From assembly GCA_965203755.1 (NCBI GenBank), contig OZ241910.1, positions 558,001 to 622,000 on the forward strand: DNA of 64,000 nt, in the 5' to 3' direction. Shown here piece after piece: positions 17,069 through 26,656 of the stretch. The position numbers and the translations under genes are program-made. Source of the stretch: UBA6055 sp965203755. Its GTDB lineage: Bacteria; Chloroflexota; Anaerolineae; Aggregatilineales; Phototrophicaceae. The notes under the pieces are model-generated. The model was not told the DNA's origin and made no database searches. It worked only from the letters and a program-made list of their open reading frames with translations. Numbering within the stretch: position 1 is the stretch's first letter; each line of letters opens with the position of its first letter.

Positions 17069-17270
17069 GGCGGCACAGCCTTCTCCCCAAACCTGCACAG
17101 GCATACAGCATACACAAGTTTAAGCAGAACGTGTAGATAAAACCCGCTCACAGGGCGCAAGTCCAAAAACCGCGGCGGTGGCGGCTGCAAGGCGGCGCTG
17201 CTGTCAATCAGCCCATACGCCATACCCTGATGGGAAGCGGCGTTTTCGGTTTCGGACGGTATAATAGTCT

Positions 17271-18542
17271 TTAGGCGGCCGGGTGAATGCTGTCAGGCAG
17301 CGCAACTGATTGGCCATCGGTCGTGAAAGTCCGCGGTTTCTCTTTCCCGCGCACCACGGCCTCGGTGATAATGACTTTCTTGATGTCGTCGCGGCTGGGG
17401 ACTTCAAACATGACATCAAGCAGACAGGACTCGATGATTGAGCGCAGGCCGCGAGCGCCGGTTTCGCGCTGAATCGCCAGTTCGGCCGCCGCCTGCAAAG
17501 CCATCGGCTCAAAAACCAATTCCACACTGTCCAGCGAGAGCAGATGTTCATACTGCTTGATGAGCGCGTTTTTTGGCTCAACCATGATCCGAACCAGGTC
17601 TTCCAGTTCAAGCGGTTCCAAAGTCACCAGCACCGGCAGACGGCCCACCATCTCGGGAATCAAGCCATGACTGATCAAGTCTTCCGGCGCCAGATGACGC
17701 CGCAGTTCGATGGTTTCTACATCACTGTGCTTTGGCGGTAGGCCAAATCCAATCGCGCTTTTCATACCAATGCGCCTGCGGATCACCTCGTCAATGCCGT
17801 CAAAGGTGCCACCGACAATAAACAGGATATTGCGGGTGTCAATTTGCAAAAACTCTTGATGCGGATGCTTGCGTCCACCCTGGGGCGGAACATTGGCCAA
17901 GGTCCCTTCAACGATTTTGAGGAGCGCCTGCTGAACGCCCTCCCCCGAAACGTCACGGGTGATCGAAGGATTGCTGTTCGATTTTCGAGAAATTTTGTCA
18001 ATCTCGTCAATATAAATGATGCCGCGCTCGGCACGAGCAATATCACCATCGGCAGCTTGAATCAAACGAAGCAGGATGTTCTCCACATCTTCGCCAACAT
18101 AACCGGCCTCTGTTAGCGCGGTGGCATCCGTAATGCAAATTGGCACATCCAGAATACGCGCCAGCGTTTGCGCCAAAAGCGTCTTGCCGCTGCCGGTCGG
18201 GCCAAGCATCAGGATATTGCTCTTGTCCAATTCAATCTCTTGTGGATCTCGGGCTGCTTGAATGCGCTTGTAATGATTGTAGACAGCGACACTCAAGACG
18301 CGCTTCGCCAGCTGCTGACCAATCACATATTCATCCAGGCGCTGCATAATTTCGCGCGGGGACAGCAAAACCTCGAACTCAAACTTATTGTCATTGTCGA
18401 GGTTCTCGCCAGGTTCTTCATCCGCCAGCAGATTATGACAGAGTTCAACACAATAATTGCAGATAAACACATTGTCCGGCCCAGCAATCAGACGTTCGAC
18501 TTCATCATGACCGCGCCCGCAAAAGGTACAGCGGTGATTCAC
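17271..18542 (-). CDS. clpX: ATP-dependent Clp protease ATP-binding subunit ClpX
   Basis: Unfolds proteins and feeds them to ClpP. A zinc-binding domain opens the protein (CTFCGRG then CNYCVELC). The AAA+ module has Walker A GPTGSGKT, Walker B IIYIDEIDKI and a sensor-2 GARGLR motif. The 423 residues match the family. It starts with GTG in a GTGA overlap with the clpP stop, so the genes are coupled. The order tig-clpP-clpX is the classic one. Confidence 0.95.
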   Translation of the reverse strand: MNHRCTFCGRGHDEVERLIAGPDNVFICNYCVELCHNLLADEEPGENLDNDNKFEFEVLLSPREIMQRLDEYVIGQQLAKRVLSVAVYNHYKRIQAARDPQEIELDKSNILMLGPTGSGKTLLAQTLARILDVPICITDATALTEAGYVGEDVENILLRLIQAADGDIARAERGIIYIDEIDKISRKSNSNPSITRDVSGEGVQQALLKIVEGTLANVPPQGGRKHPHQEFLQIDTRNILFIVGGTFDGIDEVIRRRIGMKSAIGFGLPPKHSDVETIELRRHLAPEDLISHGLIPEMVGRLPVLVTLEPLELEDLVRIMVEPKNALIKQYEHLLSLDSVELVFEPMALQAAAELAIQRETGARGLRSIIESCLLDVMFEVPSRDDIKKVIITEAVVRGKEKPRTFTTDGQSVALPDSIHPAA

Positions 18543-19159
18543 CTTAATTCTCCCCCGTTTTCCTGCTCTTCGGCATACAGGACAGCGTCGACCAACCCAA
18601 ATTCAGTGGCTTCTTCAGCCGTCATATACACATCGCGGTCGGACACGCGCTCCACTTCCTCGGGGCTTTTGCCGGTATGATGGACAAAGATATCAATCAG
18701 CCGTTTCTTCAACCGTACAATTTCTTCAGCTTGAATCAAGATATCGGAAGCCTGTCCCTGTGCGCCGCCGAGCGGCTGGTGCATGTGGATGGTCGCATTC
18801 GGCAGCGCCATACGCATACCAGGCTCGCCCGATGCCAGCATCACCGTGCCAAAGCTGGCGGTGATGCCCACGGCAACCGTACCCACCGGCGCCGAAATCT
18901 GCTGCATGGTATCGTACATCGCCATGCCGGCATAAACCACGCCGCCGGGCGAGTTGATGTACATCTGTATGCGCCGGTCAGGCCCCTCGCGGTTCAGGAA
19001 GAGCAGCTGCGCTACAATCAAGTTGGCAATTTGGTCGTTGATGCCACTGCCTAAAAAGACAATGCGCTCTTTCAGCAGCAGGGAATAGATATCATAAGCG
19101 CGTTCACCGCGGTTCCCCTGCTCGATGACCATCGGAATAAGACTGTGAATGCTGTTCAT
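18539..19159 (-). CDS. clpP: ATP-dependent Clp protease proteolytic subunit
   Basis: A serine protease that forms the Clp chamber. The catalytic set is recognisable: Ser in GITASFGTVMLASG, His in IHMHQPLGGAQGQ and Asp in SDRDVYMTAEEA. The Ser motif reads TASFG where AASMG is common, a conservative change. The ATG at 19159 is favoured because GAGGG stands 8 bases upstream; a TTG at 19174 that overlaps the trigger factor stop is the alternative. It is coupled to clpX downstream. Confidence 0.93.
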   Translation of the reverse strand: MNSIHSLIPMVIEQGNRGERAYDIYSLLLKERIVFLGSGINDQIANLIVAQLLFLNREGPDRRIQMYINSPGGVVYAGMAMYDTMQQISAPVGTVAVGITASFGTVMLASGEPGMRMALPNATIHMHQPLGGAQGQASDILIQAEEIVRLKKRLIDIFVHHTGKSPEEVERVSDRDVYMTAEEATEFGLVDAVLYAEEQENGGELR

Positions 19160-19170
19160 CTTCCCGGCCC

Positions 19171-20097
19171 TCAACCTTTTCTATCGTTTATGTGATTTGC
19201 TGCTAGCTTGTCTTCAGAGGTTTCGGCTTCAGCCGCCGCCTCACTTTCCTCTGCCTTCATCTTGCCCCTAATCCGGGCAGTGCGCTGACGCATTTTCTCG
19301 TTATCGGCTTTGGTTCGCGCTTCATGTTCTTCAAGCGCCTTGTCGATATCTTCACCTTGTCCTATAGCGCACAGGTGAGTCCTTATCTGATCCATGAGCA
19401 GCCGGCTGGCGATATTGCGGCGCATCAGTGGCGTATCAAAAAAATCACGGTATGGATCGCCATCGCCCAATCCCCCTATGAGCCCACCCAGCGACTCCTC
19501 AACCTGTTCATCGCTGATTTCAACGTCTTGCACCGTGGCAAACTTTCGCAGCGTCAGGTCCCGCCGCAGGGAGGCGGCTGCTTTGTCACGATACTCCTCT
19601 CGTAAAGTTTCTCTCGCCGTGCCGGTGATGCGGATGAAATTCTCCAGATTCATCCCCTGCCGCTGAAGATCCTGGTCAAGCCGGTCAAGCAAGTCGTCAA
19701 TATATTCTTCCAGCATCTCCGGCGGGAAGGCAATGTCAGCGCCTTCAATGATTTTTTCCAAAACCTCTTCGCTGTACTCCCGCCTGATATCTTCAGAAGC
19801 ATCCTGTTCCAGTTCCTCGCGTTCAGACTGGCGCAGTTCATCCAGATTGTGGATCGCATCGCCTCTGTCTTCGCCCATCTTGCGGGCAAACTCATCATCA
19901 AGCGCAGGAACTCGAATAGCCTCAATCTGCTTAATTTTGACATCAAAAGCCACCTTGCGCCCAGCTACTGCTTCATAGCCCTCATCCGGCGGAACAGTCA
20001 GTTCAAATTTGACGTCCGCGCCCAGTTCGGCGCCAATCAAGGCCTCGGCAAAGCCACTCATAATCGTGGCTCTTTCGGGATCGAGTATCAGTTTCAA
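19171..20097 (-). CDS. tig: Trigger factor, C-terminal part (frame-split gene)
   Basis: This 308-codon frame carries the end of the peptidyl-prolyl isomerase domain (GFAEALIGAELGADVKF, GRKVAFDVKIKQIEA) and the helical chaperone domain of trigger factor (PALDDEFARKMGED onward), plus a charged Lys/Glu tail. It begins at a TTG that overlaps the stop of the N-terminal part (TTGA) and is shifted one base. Adding one T to the TT at 20097-20098 would join both parts as RD-LKLILD, giving a normal trigger factor. It is therefore either a gene with a one-base deletion (or assembly error) or a truly split protein. Confidence 0.8.
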   Translation of the reverse strand: MKLILDPERATIMSGFAEALIGAELGADVKFELTVPPDEGYEAVAGRKVAFDVKIKQIEAIRVPALDDEFARKMGEDRGDAIHNLDELRQSEREELEQDASEDIRREYSEEVLEKIIEGADIAFPPEMLEEYIDDLLDRLDQDLQRQGMNLENFIRITGTARETLREEYRDKAAASLRRDLTLRKFATVQDVEISDEQVEESLGGLIGGLGDGDPYRDFFDTPLMRRNIASRLLMDQIRTHLCAIGQGEDIDKALEEHEARTKADNEKMRQRTARIRGKMKAEESEAAAEAETSEDKLAANHINDRKG

Positions 20098-20726
20098 TCG
20101 CGCTGATGCAGAAATTCATCGCCTTTCCTCGGCGCCGGCGCATCGTCATCATCGCCATCGCGCTCTTCATCGCCGCCTTCATCATCTTCTTCAGCCTCTT
20201 CGTCGCTGAATTCACTGTGAATATCGACTGTCACCCGATTGCCGGCGGCGGCACGGTCTAGCTCATCATCCAGGACTTCAATGGATCGCAGGCGCATCTT
20301 TTCCAAAGCCTCATCCACTTCCTCATCAGTGACCAGCGGCGCTTCAAAGTCCAGCCTGAGATCAGCGAAGTCTTTCAAATCAACTTCCGGCTGGAGTGCG
20401 ACCGAGAACGTAAAAATTGGCGCCGGCTCCATCTTAAAGTCTTCAAGCGCGCCAGGGCCATAGGGTGCGATTTCTGATTCTTTGAGCGCCTGCGGGTAGA
20501 TGTCGCTGCCAAGCAGTTCAACCGCTTCTTCAATGATGGCGGCCTCACCGACATACTGCGCCACCAAACGATAGGGCGCTTTGCCCTTGCGAAACCCTTT
20601 GATTCGCACACGCCGCGAGATTTGGCGGGCAGCTTTCCGTTTAGCATCGTCAAACTGTGCAGCCTCAACCTCAACTGTCAGCTGCGCTTTATGATTGTCA
20701 AGACGTTCCGTTTGTAAATTCAACAT
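20094..20726 (-). CDS. tig: Trigger factor, N-terminal part (frame-split gene)
   Basis: A 210-residue frame with the ribosome-binding tail domain of trigger factor, including a GFRKGKAP signature that docks at the exit tunnel, then the first half of the isomerase domain. That half carries an acidic low-complexity insert rich in Asp and Glu (about 173-200) before the frame stops at TGA. The start has AAGGGAAG upstream. The remaining domain continues in the next frame. Trigger factor binds nascent chains; without the C-terminal part the chaperone cradle would be missing. Confidence 0.85.
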   Translation of the reverse strand: MLNLQTERLDNHKAQLTVEVEAAQFDDAKRKAARQISRRVRIKGFRKGKAPYRLVAQYVGEAAIIEEAVELLGSDIYPQALKESEIAPYGPGALEDFKMEPAPIFTFSVALQPEVDLKDFADLRLDFEAPLVTDEEVDEALEKMRLRSIEVLDDELDRAAAGNRVTVDIHSEFSDEEAEEDDEGGDEERDGDDDDAPAPRKGDEFLHQRD

Positions 20727-20835
20727 GCTTCCCTTAGATTAACACTTTGATATTTTAGCATCTGGCGGCTTGCCAGACATATAAACTTTTTATCAGAAAA
20801 CGCAAAGGCTGCGCCCTGGCTGGAGTAACGCGGGA

Positions 20836-20916
20836 TGAGGAAGGAGGGACTCGAACCCTCACCTCAAGGAGACATGATCCTAAGTCATGCGCGTCTGCCA
20901 ATTCCGCCACTTCCCC
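20836..20916 (-). tRNA. tRNA-Leu (anticodon UAG)
   Basis: An 81-base cloverleaf on the minus strand. Acceptor arms GGGGAAG and CTTCCTC pair with one G-U; the anticodon stem CATGA/TCATG encloses CTTAGGA, giving anticodon UAG (Leu, CUN). A long variable arm and the GGTTCGAGTCC T-arm fit a class II leucine tRNA. CCA is not encoded. Confidence 0.93.
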
Positions 20917-21036
20917 ACGGGTTAGAACTGCGAGAGCATTATAAACAGCTGCCAATATCCGCACAAGGGGCGAAACCGCCGCTCAAGGCTGTTGATTCTG
21001 TTGGTCATTTGCTCTCTGGCGCGAATGCAAACGAAA

Positions 21037-21045
21037 TGATAAAAT
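21037..21045 (+). promoter_or_regulatory. Candidate extended -10 box of rex
   Basis: TGATAAAAT reads as an extended -10 about 43 bases before the rex ATG. No convincing -35 is present. A half-site like TTTCACAA follows at about 21059, which resembles half a Rex operator, but the full palindrome is not seen. Confidence 0.3.
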
Positions 21046-21088
21046 CAGTTTGTAGAAAGTTTCACAAGTCGGTCAACAGGGAAGCTGT

Positions 21089-21736
21089 ATGTCAGCGAAT
21101 TCGTCGGATAATATCCCGGATATTGTCATTGGCCGCCTGCCATTATACTTGAGAGCCTTGACGCGCTTGCAGCAAGAGGCTCAAGACCTTACTTCTTCGC
21201 ATGAGTTAGGAAAGCGCCTGGACATAAGCTCGGCGCAGATACGGAAAGACCTGTCCCATTTCGGCGGTTTTGGCAAACAAGGCACCGGATACCGAATCGA
21301 ATACCTGATGGAGAAGCTGCAACAGGTCTTGCAGGTCAATCAGGAATGGCCGGTGGCTGTCATCGGCGCCGGCAATCTGGGGATGGCGATTTCGCATTAT
21401 CGGGGCTTCCAGGACCGCGGCTTTCGCATCGCCCGCCTGTTTGACATCAGTCCACAAAAAATCAATACCCAAATCGGAGAGTTCATCGTTCAGCCGGTTG
21501 CGATGATGCACGAGATTATCCGCAAAGAGCATATCAAAATCGCCATGCTGGCTGTGCCTGCCGAACATGCCCAAACCGTCGCCGACCAACTGGCGGCGGC
21601 TGGCATCCAGGCGATTCTGAACTATGCGCCCATCAGCATCACCGTCCCGGCAGGCATTCAAATCCAATACATTGACCCCGTTACCCACTTGCAGCGCATG
21701 ACTTATTATCTAAGTGCGGCGCCGCGCTCGCTTTAA
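21089..21736 (+). CDS. rex: Redox-sensing transcriptional repressor Rex
   Basis: Senses the NADH/NAD ratio and represses fermentation and respiration genes. A winged helix (about 10-80, with RLPLYLRALTRL and SSAQIRKDLSHFGGFGKQGTGY) is followed by a Rossmann domain with GAGNLG near residues 92-97. The length of 215 is typical. AGGGAAG stands upstream of the ATG. It is convergent with the MreB-like gene, sharing four bases at the stops. Confidence 0.95.
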   Translation: MSANSSDNIPDIVIGRLPLYLRALTRLQQEAQDLTSSHELGKRLDISSAQIRKDLSHFGGFGKQGTGYRIEYLMEKLQQVLQVNQEWPVAVIGAGNLGMAISHYRGFQDRGFRIARLFDISPQKINTQIGEFIVQPVAMMHEIIRKEHIKIAMLAVPAEHAQTVADQLAAAGIQAILNYAPISITVPAGIQIQYIDPVTHLQRMTYYLSAAPRSL

Positions 21737-22749
21737 TAATAGCTGCTTTGCGCCAGCCGCCGCAGTATGGCCGGGTCTTCCAATGCCCGACCACAGCCCA
21801 CGACCACATTAATCAGAGGGTTATCGGCGCGATAAACCGGCACCCCGGTTTCGCGCGTTAAGAAGGCATCAAGGCCGCGCAGCAAGGCGCCGCCGCCGGT
21901 CAAGACAATGCCGCGGTCAATAATATCAGACGACAGTTCCGGCGGGGTATCCGACAGGACCGCCTTGACAACATTCGCAATCTGCCCAAGCGGTTCGGAT
22001 AAAGCCTCGACCACTTCGCCAGTAGTCAGGCGCACCGTGCGCGGCAAGCCGGTCGCATTGTCCCGCCCCTGGATTTCCATCGCCATTTCCTGCGGCTGCT
22101 CAACCGCCGCGCCAATTTGTATCTTAATCGACTCGGCGGTAGACTGTCCGACTGCCAGACTGTATTTGCGGCGGACATAGCTCACGATGCCATCATCCAG
22201 ACGCAGGCCGCCGACGCGCCCGCTCTCTGCCCGCACGATATTGTTCATGGTCAATACGGCCGCTTCGGTGATGCCGCCGCCGATATTAACCACCATGCCC
22301 CCCGCCGGCGTACTCACCGGCAATCCGGCGCCCAATGCCGAAGCCAGCGGCTCCCACATCATCTGCACCTCGCGCGCGCCGGCGGCGAGAACCGCCTCCC
22401 GCACAGCGCGTTTTTCGACGCTGGTCACTCCATAAGGGACCGACACCATGACAGACGGGCGAAACAAACGGATTCTGCCAGCGATTTTGCCAAAGAAGTA
22501 TTCCAGCATCGCCTCGGTCACTTCATAATCTGCAATCACCCCATTTTGCAGCGGGCGCATCACCTGAATGTCTTCATCGTCAACACGCCCCAGCATTTCA
22601 CGCGCCGGCTGTCCAAAATCAACAATCCGCTCTTCTTCTGCCAGCAGAGCAACCAGCGAAGGCTCTTGCAGCACAATGCGGCCACTGTCATAAATGCGGA
22701 CATTCACCGTGCCCAAATCGACGCCCAGCCGTTTTCCAAATAAGGCCAC
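21733..22749 (-). CDS. mreB: MreB/Mbl-like actin homologue
   Basis: A 338-residue actin-family ATPase that organises cell-wall synthesis. The phosphate-1 loop reads GVDLGTVNVRIY, the phosphate-2 region VVNIGGGITEAAV, and the adenosine motif LTGGGALLRGLD. It starts with GTG at 22749, just after AGGAAAG. The protein is as long as normal MreB, but no mreC or mreD follows, so it is a lone copy or a diverged Mbl-type paralogue. Confidence 0.85.
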   Translation of the reverse strand: MALFGKRLGVDLGTVNVRIYDSGRIVLQEPSLVALLAEEERIVDFGQPAREMLGRVDDEDIQVMRPLQNGVIADYEVTEAMLEYFFGKIAGRIRLFRPSVMVSVPYGVTSVEKRAVREAVLAAGAREVQMMWEPLASALGAGLPVSTPAGGMVVNIGGGITEAAVLTMNNIVRAESGRVGGLRLDDGIVSYVRRKYSLAVGQSTAESIKIQIGAAVEQPQEMAMEIQGRDNATGLPRTVRLTTGEVVEALSEPLGQIANVVKAVLSDTPPELSSDIIDRGIVLTGGGALLRGLDAFLTRETGVPVYRADNPLINVVVGCGRALEDPAILRRLAQSSYY

Positions 22750-22866
22750 TCATCTTTCCTAAACTCTTAAACCATTCGCATCTGACCCTATTCTACTGTA
22801 AAAACAATACATGAACTATTATGAAAGCCGCCGGGCGCCGCTGCTGGACGGTCAAAGGATACATTG

Positions 22867-24693
22867 TTAACTGTCGGTCACAGCAATCGAAGCCACGGCA
22901 TAATAACGAGAAGCACAAGTCGTCAGGTCGTCTGGCCCCATAGTAATGGCGGCATAATCAGCGAGATCCCAGGTCAAAGGCGCAACTTCAATGTGCCCCT
23001 GGCCGCTGGCGCGCGATTTTATGATTTCCCGATGACGCGCATCCCACTCGCGGGCATAAAGCTGAAAATTAGGCATCAATGCCGCCTGACCCAGCACGAT
23101 GCCCGCGCCGACAATCAACACGGTCGCAAGGCTGCCTGACTTTAACAGCTTGATCCTAATTGGACCTAATCGAGATTGTTTGACCAAACAGCCAAGCCAG
23201 GCGCCCCAAACCAAACCCGGCAGCGCCAGCAGATACGCGCCGGCGGCCATGGTGCGCGGCTGCACATACCCGGCGCCATACATTGATATGAAGACCATCG
23301 CCGCTATGCAGACCCATCCAATGCCAGATGAACACAGCGCCAGCATCCCCAATCTTCGCGCCGCTGCGCTTGGGAGCATGGATGACAGATGCCATGTTAA
23401 CAGGATCAGGAGCATAAGCAGGCTCGTGAACAGCCAGCTTGCCGCGAGGCGGTCAATATCTAGCTGTGCTGCTGGCAGCAGCAAAACAAAAATACATGCA
23501 GAAGCCATGATGTACCCGCCAGTCAGCCGGCCGCGTTCGCGCTTTTGCAGCTGGGCCTGGACGCGCTTTCGCTGCCAAAGCATGAGCAGAAAACCGAGGA
23601 CGAACAGGATATTGAGCATGACAGCCACCATATAGCGGCCGCTGAAACGTCCCAGCCATTGTGGACTGTCGCTGGTTTGAAGCCACAATAGCGGAAACCA
23701 AAGCAGCTGAAAAACCAAACCAAGCCATAACGGCGGCAAGGCGAGTTTGACCGGTTTTGATGTTTCGGATGAGGACTGTGGTTTGTATTTGACAAGCATT
23801 ATAAGCAAGCCGACCGCCATTAGCATGGCAAAGCCGGCGAGGGCTTGCGGATGTTTTATATGGGCGAAGGACCGAGCCAGCGTTTCGTGCATCAATACCG
23901 ATATCGAACGATTCGGCAAGCCTTGCCGCTGTGCAATATGCGCCGCGCGAAGGGCAACGCCGGGCGCACTCAACTGGATTGCCAAACCGCCCAGCGTCGC
24001 CAGCCAGCCAACTCCAAAGACCGGCAGATATGTGCGCCGCCGCGACGACGGCAAAAAAGCGAATATCGCCAGCAGGCAAAGCGCGAGCAGGGTTGTCTGA
24101 AAGCCGACAAAAACCTCGCCGCTGCCGGCGGTGATGAAGCAAAGCAGCCCGCCAGCGATGATTCCCGATAAAGACAGGGCATCTTCCCGCCGCCGCTGAG
24201 CCGTCCAAAGCGCCAGCGCCATATACATTGTGAGCAGAGCCAGCGGCAAGGCATTCTGGGTACTCGCGGTGTACCAATAAAACGACTGCGGCGAATAAAA
24301 GGCAGGAATCGTTGCAGCGACAGTGAGCGCAGAAATTGAGATGGAAAGCGTCCGACGCGAACCGCTTATCCCCAAGTACGCAAGCCCTTGAAAGACCAGC
24401 CAAACCAATCCAGCCAGCCACAATACGACAATCAGCGGCGGCGTTATCCTGGGCAGAAGAGTATCAAGCGGCGCCATCAAACCCTTGAGGAGCCAGTTGG
24501 CATAACCGCCAGCGAAGGTATCGAGTATGTCTATCATATAGCCCCAAGCACCCCTGTCCCGAGCCGATGCAATGCTGCAATAATCATCGAACATCAGGCG
24601 GCTGAACTGCCCCAAATAAGCAAAAAGACCTGCCGGCGCAAGGGCAATCGCAACAATGAGCCATTGGAAAATGGTGACTCGTTTGAAGGTCAT
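22867..24693 (-). CDS. DUF6056-like polytopic membrane protein, copy 1
   Basis: A 608-residue membrane protein with about 11-13 hydrophobic segments. It is one of three tandem paralogues. All share an N-terminal RLM..DDYC-type motif shortly after the first membrane segment, FYSPQSFYWY in a loop, and a conserved AREWDxRHxEI motif before the C-terminus. Acidic motifs after the first segment resemble those of lipid-linked-sugar glycosyltransferases (GT-C fold), so sugar transfer at the membrane is a plausible but unproven role. It is last in a run downstream of the ATP synthase genes. Confidence 0.65.
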   Translation of the reverse strand: MTFKRVTIFQWLIVAIALAPAGLFAYLGQFSRLMFDDYCSIASARDRGAWGYMIDILDTFAGGYANWLLKGLMAPLDTLLPRITPPLIVVLWLAGLVWLVFQGLAYLGISGSRRTLSISISALTVAATIPAFYSPQSFYWYTASTQNALPLALLTMYMALALWTAQRRREDALSLSGIIAGGLLCFITAGSGEVFVGFQTTLLALCLLAIFAFLPSSRRRTYLPVFGVGWLATLGGLAIQLSAPGVALRAAHIAQRQGLPNRSISVLMHETLARSFAHIKHPQALAGFAMLMAVGLLIMLVKYKPQSSSETSKPVKLALPPLWLGLVFQLLWFPLLWLQTSDSPQWLGRFSGRYMVAVMLNILFVLGFLLMLWQRKRVQAQLQKRERGRLTGGYIMASACIFVLLLPAAQLDIDRLAASWLFTSLLMLLILLTWHLSSMLPSAAARRLGMLALCSSGIGWVCIAAMVFISMYGAGYVQPRTMAAGAYLLALPGLVWGAWLGCLVKQSRLGPIRIKLLKSGSLATVLIVGAGIVLGQAALMPNFQLYAREWDARHREIIKSRASGQGHIEVAPLTWDLADYAAITMGPDDLTTCASRYYAVASIAVTDS

Positions 24694-24766
24694 CCAGAAG
24701 ATCCCGATATTGTCCGATAATGCGTCATCAATTTAGCATACAAGTTAGGCAAACCACCTGTCAGCC

Positions 24767-26602
24767 TTAACCATCCCTCACAACATTAAGCGAATCCACA
24801 CCATAGTAGTCTCTGGCGCAAACCGACAGGTTTTTTGCCGTAGCAATGCCGACATACTCAGCTAGGTTCCAGGTCAATGGCGCGACTTCAATAGCGGTTT
24901 GTCCGCTGTCGCGCATGGCGATGATTTCTTGATGCCGCACATCCCACTCCCGGGCATAAAGCTGAAGATCAGATGCCAGCGCCGCCTGACCCAGCACGAT
25001 GCCGATGCCGATGACTGGCACAGCAGCAGCGCTTGCCGGCTTTAGAAACCTGATCCAGGCTTGACCTGCTTGAGATGACAACCTGTAATGCTTGAGCAAC
25101 CAACCCAAAAAAGCGCCCCAAAGCAAACCCGACAGCATCAGCAGATGGGCGCCAGGCGCCAAGATACGCGCATCCACATATCCGAGCCCATACTCTGCCA
25201 AGAATACAATCGCCGCAAGACAGACCAATCCAGCGCCGTACCAGCAGAGCGTCAGAAACCCGAAGTTTCGTTCTGCCGCGCTTGGGAGCAGGTATGTCAG
25301 CAGGACCAGGAGCATGAGCAGGCTCGTGAACAGGTAGGTTGCCGAGCGGCGGTCGATACCGATACTTCTTATTTGGGTCAATAAAAACAATAAAACAAAA
25401 ATAGACAGCGAGGCCATGACGTACCAGAGCACCAACAGGCCAGGTTCGCGCTTTTGGAGCTGGAACTGGACGCGCTTTCGCTGCCAAATCAGGATAAGAA
25501 AACCTAGGATGAACAGGATATTGAGCATGACAACTGTCATATAGCGGCCGCTGAAACGCCCCAGCCACTGCGGACTGTCGCTGGTTTGAAGCCACAATAG
25601 CGGAAACCAAAGCAGCTGAAACATCAAGCCAAGCCATAGCGGCGGCAAGGCGAGTTTGACCGGCTGCGCCGCTTTGGATATGGTCTGCGGTTTGTATTTG
25701 ACCAGCATAACCAGCAGACCGACTGCCATCAGCATGACAAAACCGGCAAAGGCCGGCGGATTTCCAATAAAATCCAATATCCAGTTAAACGTTTTGGACA
25801 CCAATGCCGATATCGCCCGATTTGGCAGCCCAATACGTCCCACAACCTCTTCTGCGCGCAGAACAATACCGGGCACACTCAACTGGATGACCAGACCGGC
25901 CAGCGTCGCCAGCCAGCCAACTCCAAAGACCGGCAGATATGCGCGCCGCCGCGACGACGGCAAAAAAGCGAATATCGCCAGCAGGCAAAGCGTGAGAAAG
26001 GTCGTCTGGAAAGCCACAAAAGGCTCGCCGCTGCCGGCGCTGATGAAGCAAAGCAGCCCGCCAGCGATGATTCCCAATAAAGACAGGCCATCTTCCCGCC
26101 GCCGCTGTGCCGTCCAAAGCGCCAGCGCCATATAAATCGTGAGCAGAGCCAACGGCAGGGTATTCTGGGTACTCGGCGAATACCAGTAAAACGACTGCGG
26201 CGAATAAAAGGCATGGATGCTGGCGGCGACAGCAAGCGCGGCAATCGAGATGGAAAGCGCCCGACGCGAACCGTTTATCCCCAAGCGCGCAAGCCCTTGA
26301 AAAACCAGCCAGGACAAGCCGACCAGCCACAATACAATAATCAGCGTCGGCGTTATCCTGGCAACCAGAATATCAAGCGGCGCCATCGCGCCCTTGAAGA
26401 ACCAGTTGGCATACCCTCCCGCCCAGGTATTGAGCTTCCAGACCATATAGTCCCAAGCGCCTTTTTCCCGACCGAATGCGACAGTGCAGTAGTCGGAGGA
26501 CATCAGGCGGCTGAATTGCCCTAAATAGGCATAGAGAATCACTGGCACAAGGGCAAGCGCGGCAATCAGCCATTGGAAAACAGTGCTTCGCTTGAAGGTC
26601 AT
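24767..26602 (-). CDS. DUF6056-like polytopic membrane protein, copy 2
   Basis: A 611-residue paralogue of the flanking genes, with the same membrane layout and motifs (LMSSDYC in place of DDYC, FYSPQSFYWYSPSTQN, REWDVRHQEI). Several DNA stretches are nearly identical to copy 1, for instance around 25561-25670 against 23651-23760, showing recent duplication or conversion. The change of the first Asp in the DDYC motif to Ser could affect activity if this is a GT-C-type site. Confidence 0.65.
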   Translation of the reverse strand: MTFKRSTVFQWLIAALALVPVILYAYLGQFSRLMSSDYCTVAFGREKGAWDYMVWKLNTWAGGYANWFFKGAMAPLDILVARITPTLIIVLWLVGLSWLVFQGLARLGINGSRRALSISIAALAVAASIHAFYSPQSFYWYSPSTQNTLPLALLTIYMALALWTAQRRREDGLSLLGIIAGGLLCFISAGSGEPFVAFQTTFLTLCLLAIFAFLPSSRRRAYLPVFGVGWLATLAGLVIQLSVPGIVLRAEEVVGRIGLPNRAISALVSKTFNWILDFIGNPPAFAGFVMLMAVGLLVMLVKYKPQTISKAAQPVKLALPPLWLGLMFQLLWFPLLWLQTSDSPQWLGRFSGRYMTVVMLNILFILGFLILIWQRKRVQFQLQKREPGLLVLWYVMASLSIFVLLFLLTQIRSIGIDRRSATYLFTSLLMLLVLLTYLLPSAAERNFGFLTLCWYGAGLVCLAAIVFLAEYGLGYVDARILAPGAHLLMLSGLLWGAFLGWLLKHYRLSSQAGQAWIRFLKPASAAAVPVIGIGIVLGQAALASDLQLYAREWDVRHQEIIAMRDSGQTAIEVAPLTWNLAEYVGIATAKNLSVCARDYYGVDSLNVVRDG

Positions 26603-26656
26603 CGCAATCAGAGTTTCCTGGATATTATCCGATAATGGGCTGCGGTTTAACGCAGG

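Noticed and set aside
17008..17223. 71-residue ORF upstream of and overlapping obg
   Set aside because: It has no family match or ribosome site and overlaps the well-supported obg start in another frame.
21050..21075. Rex operator upstream of rex
   Set aside because: Only one half-site (TTTCACAA) is visible; the inverted repeat needed for Rex is absent.
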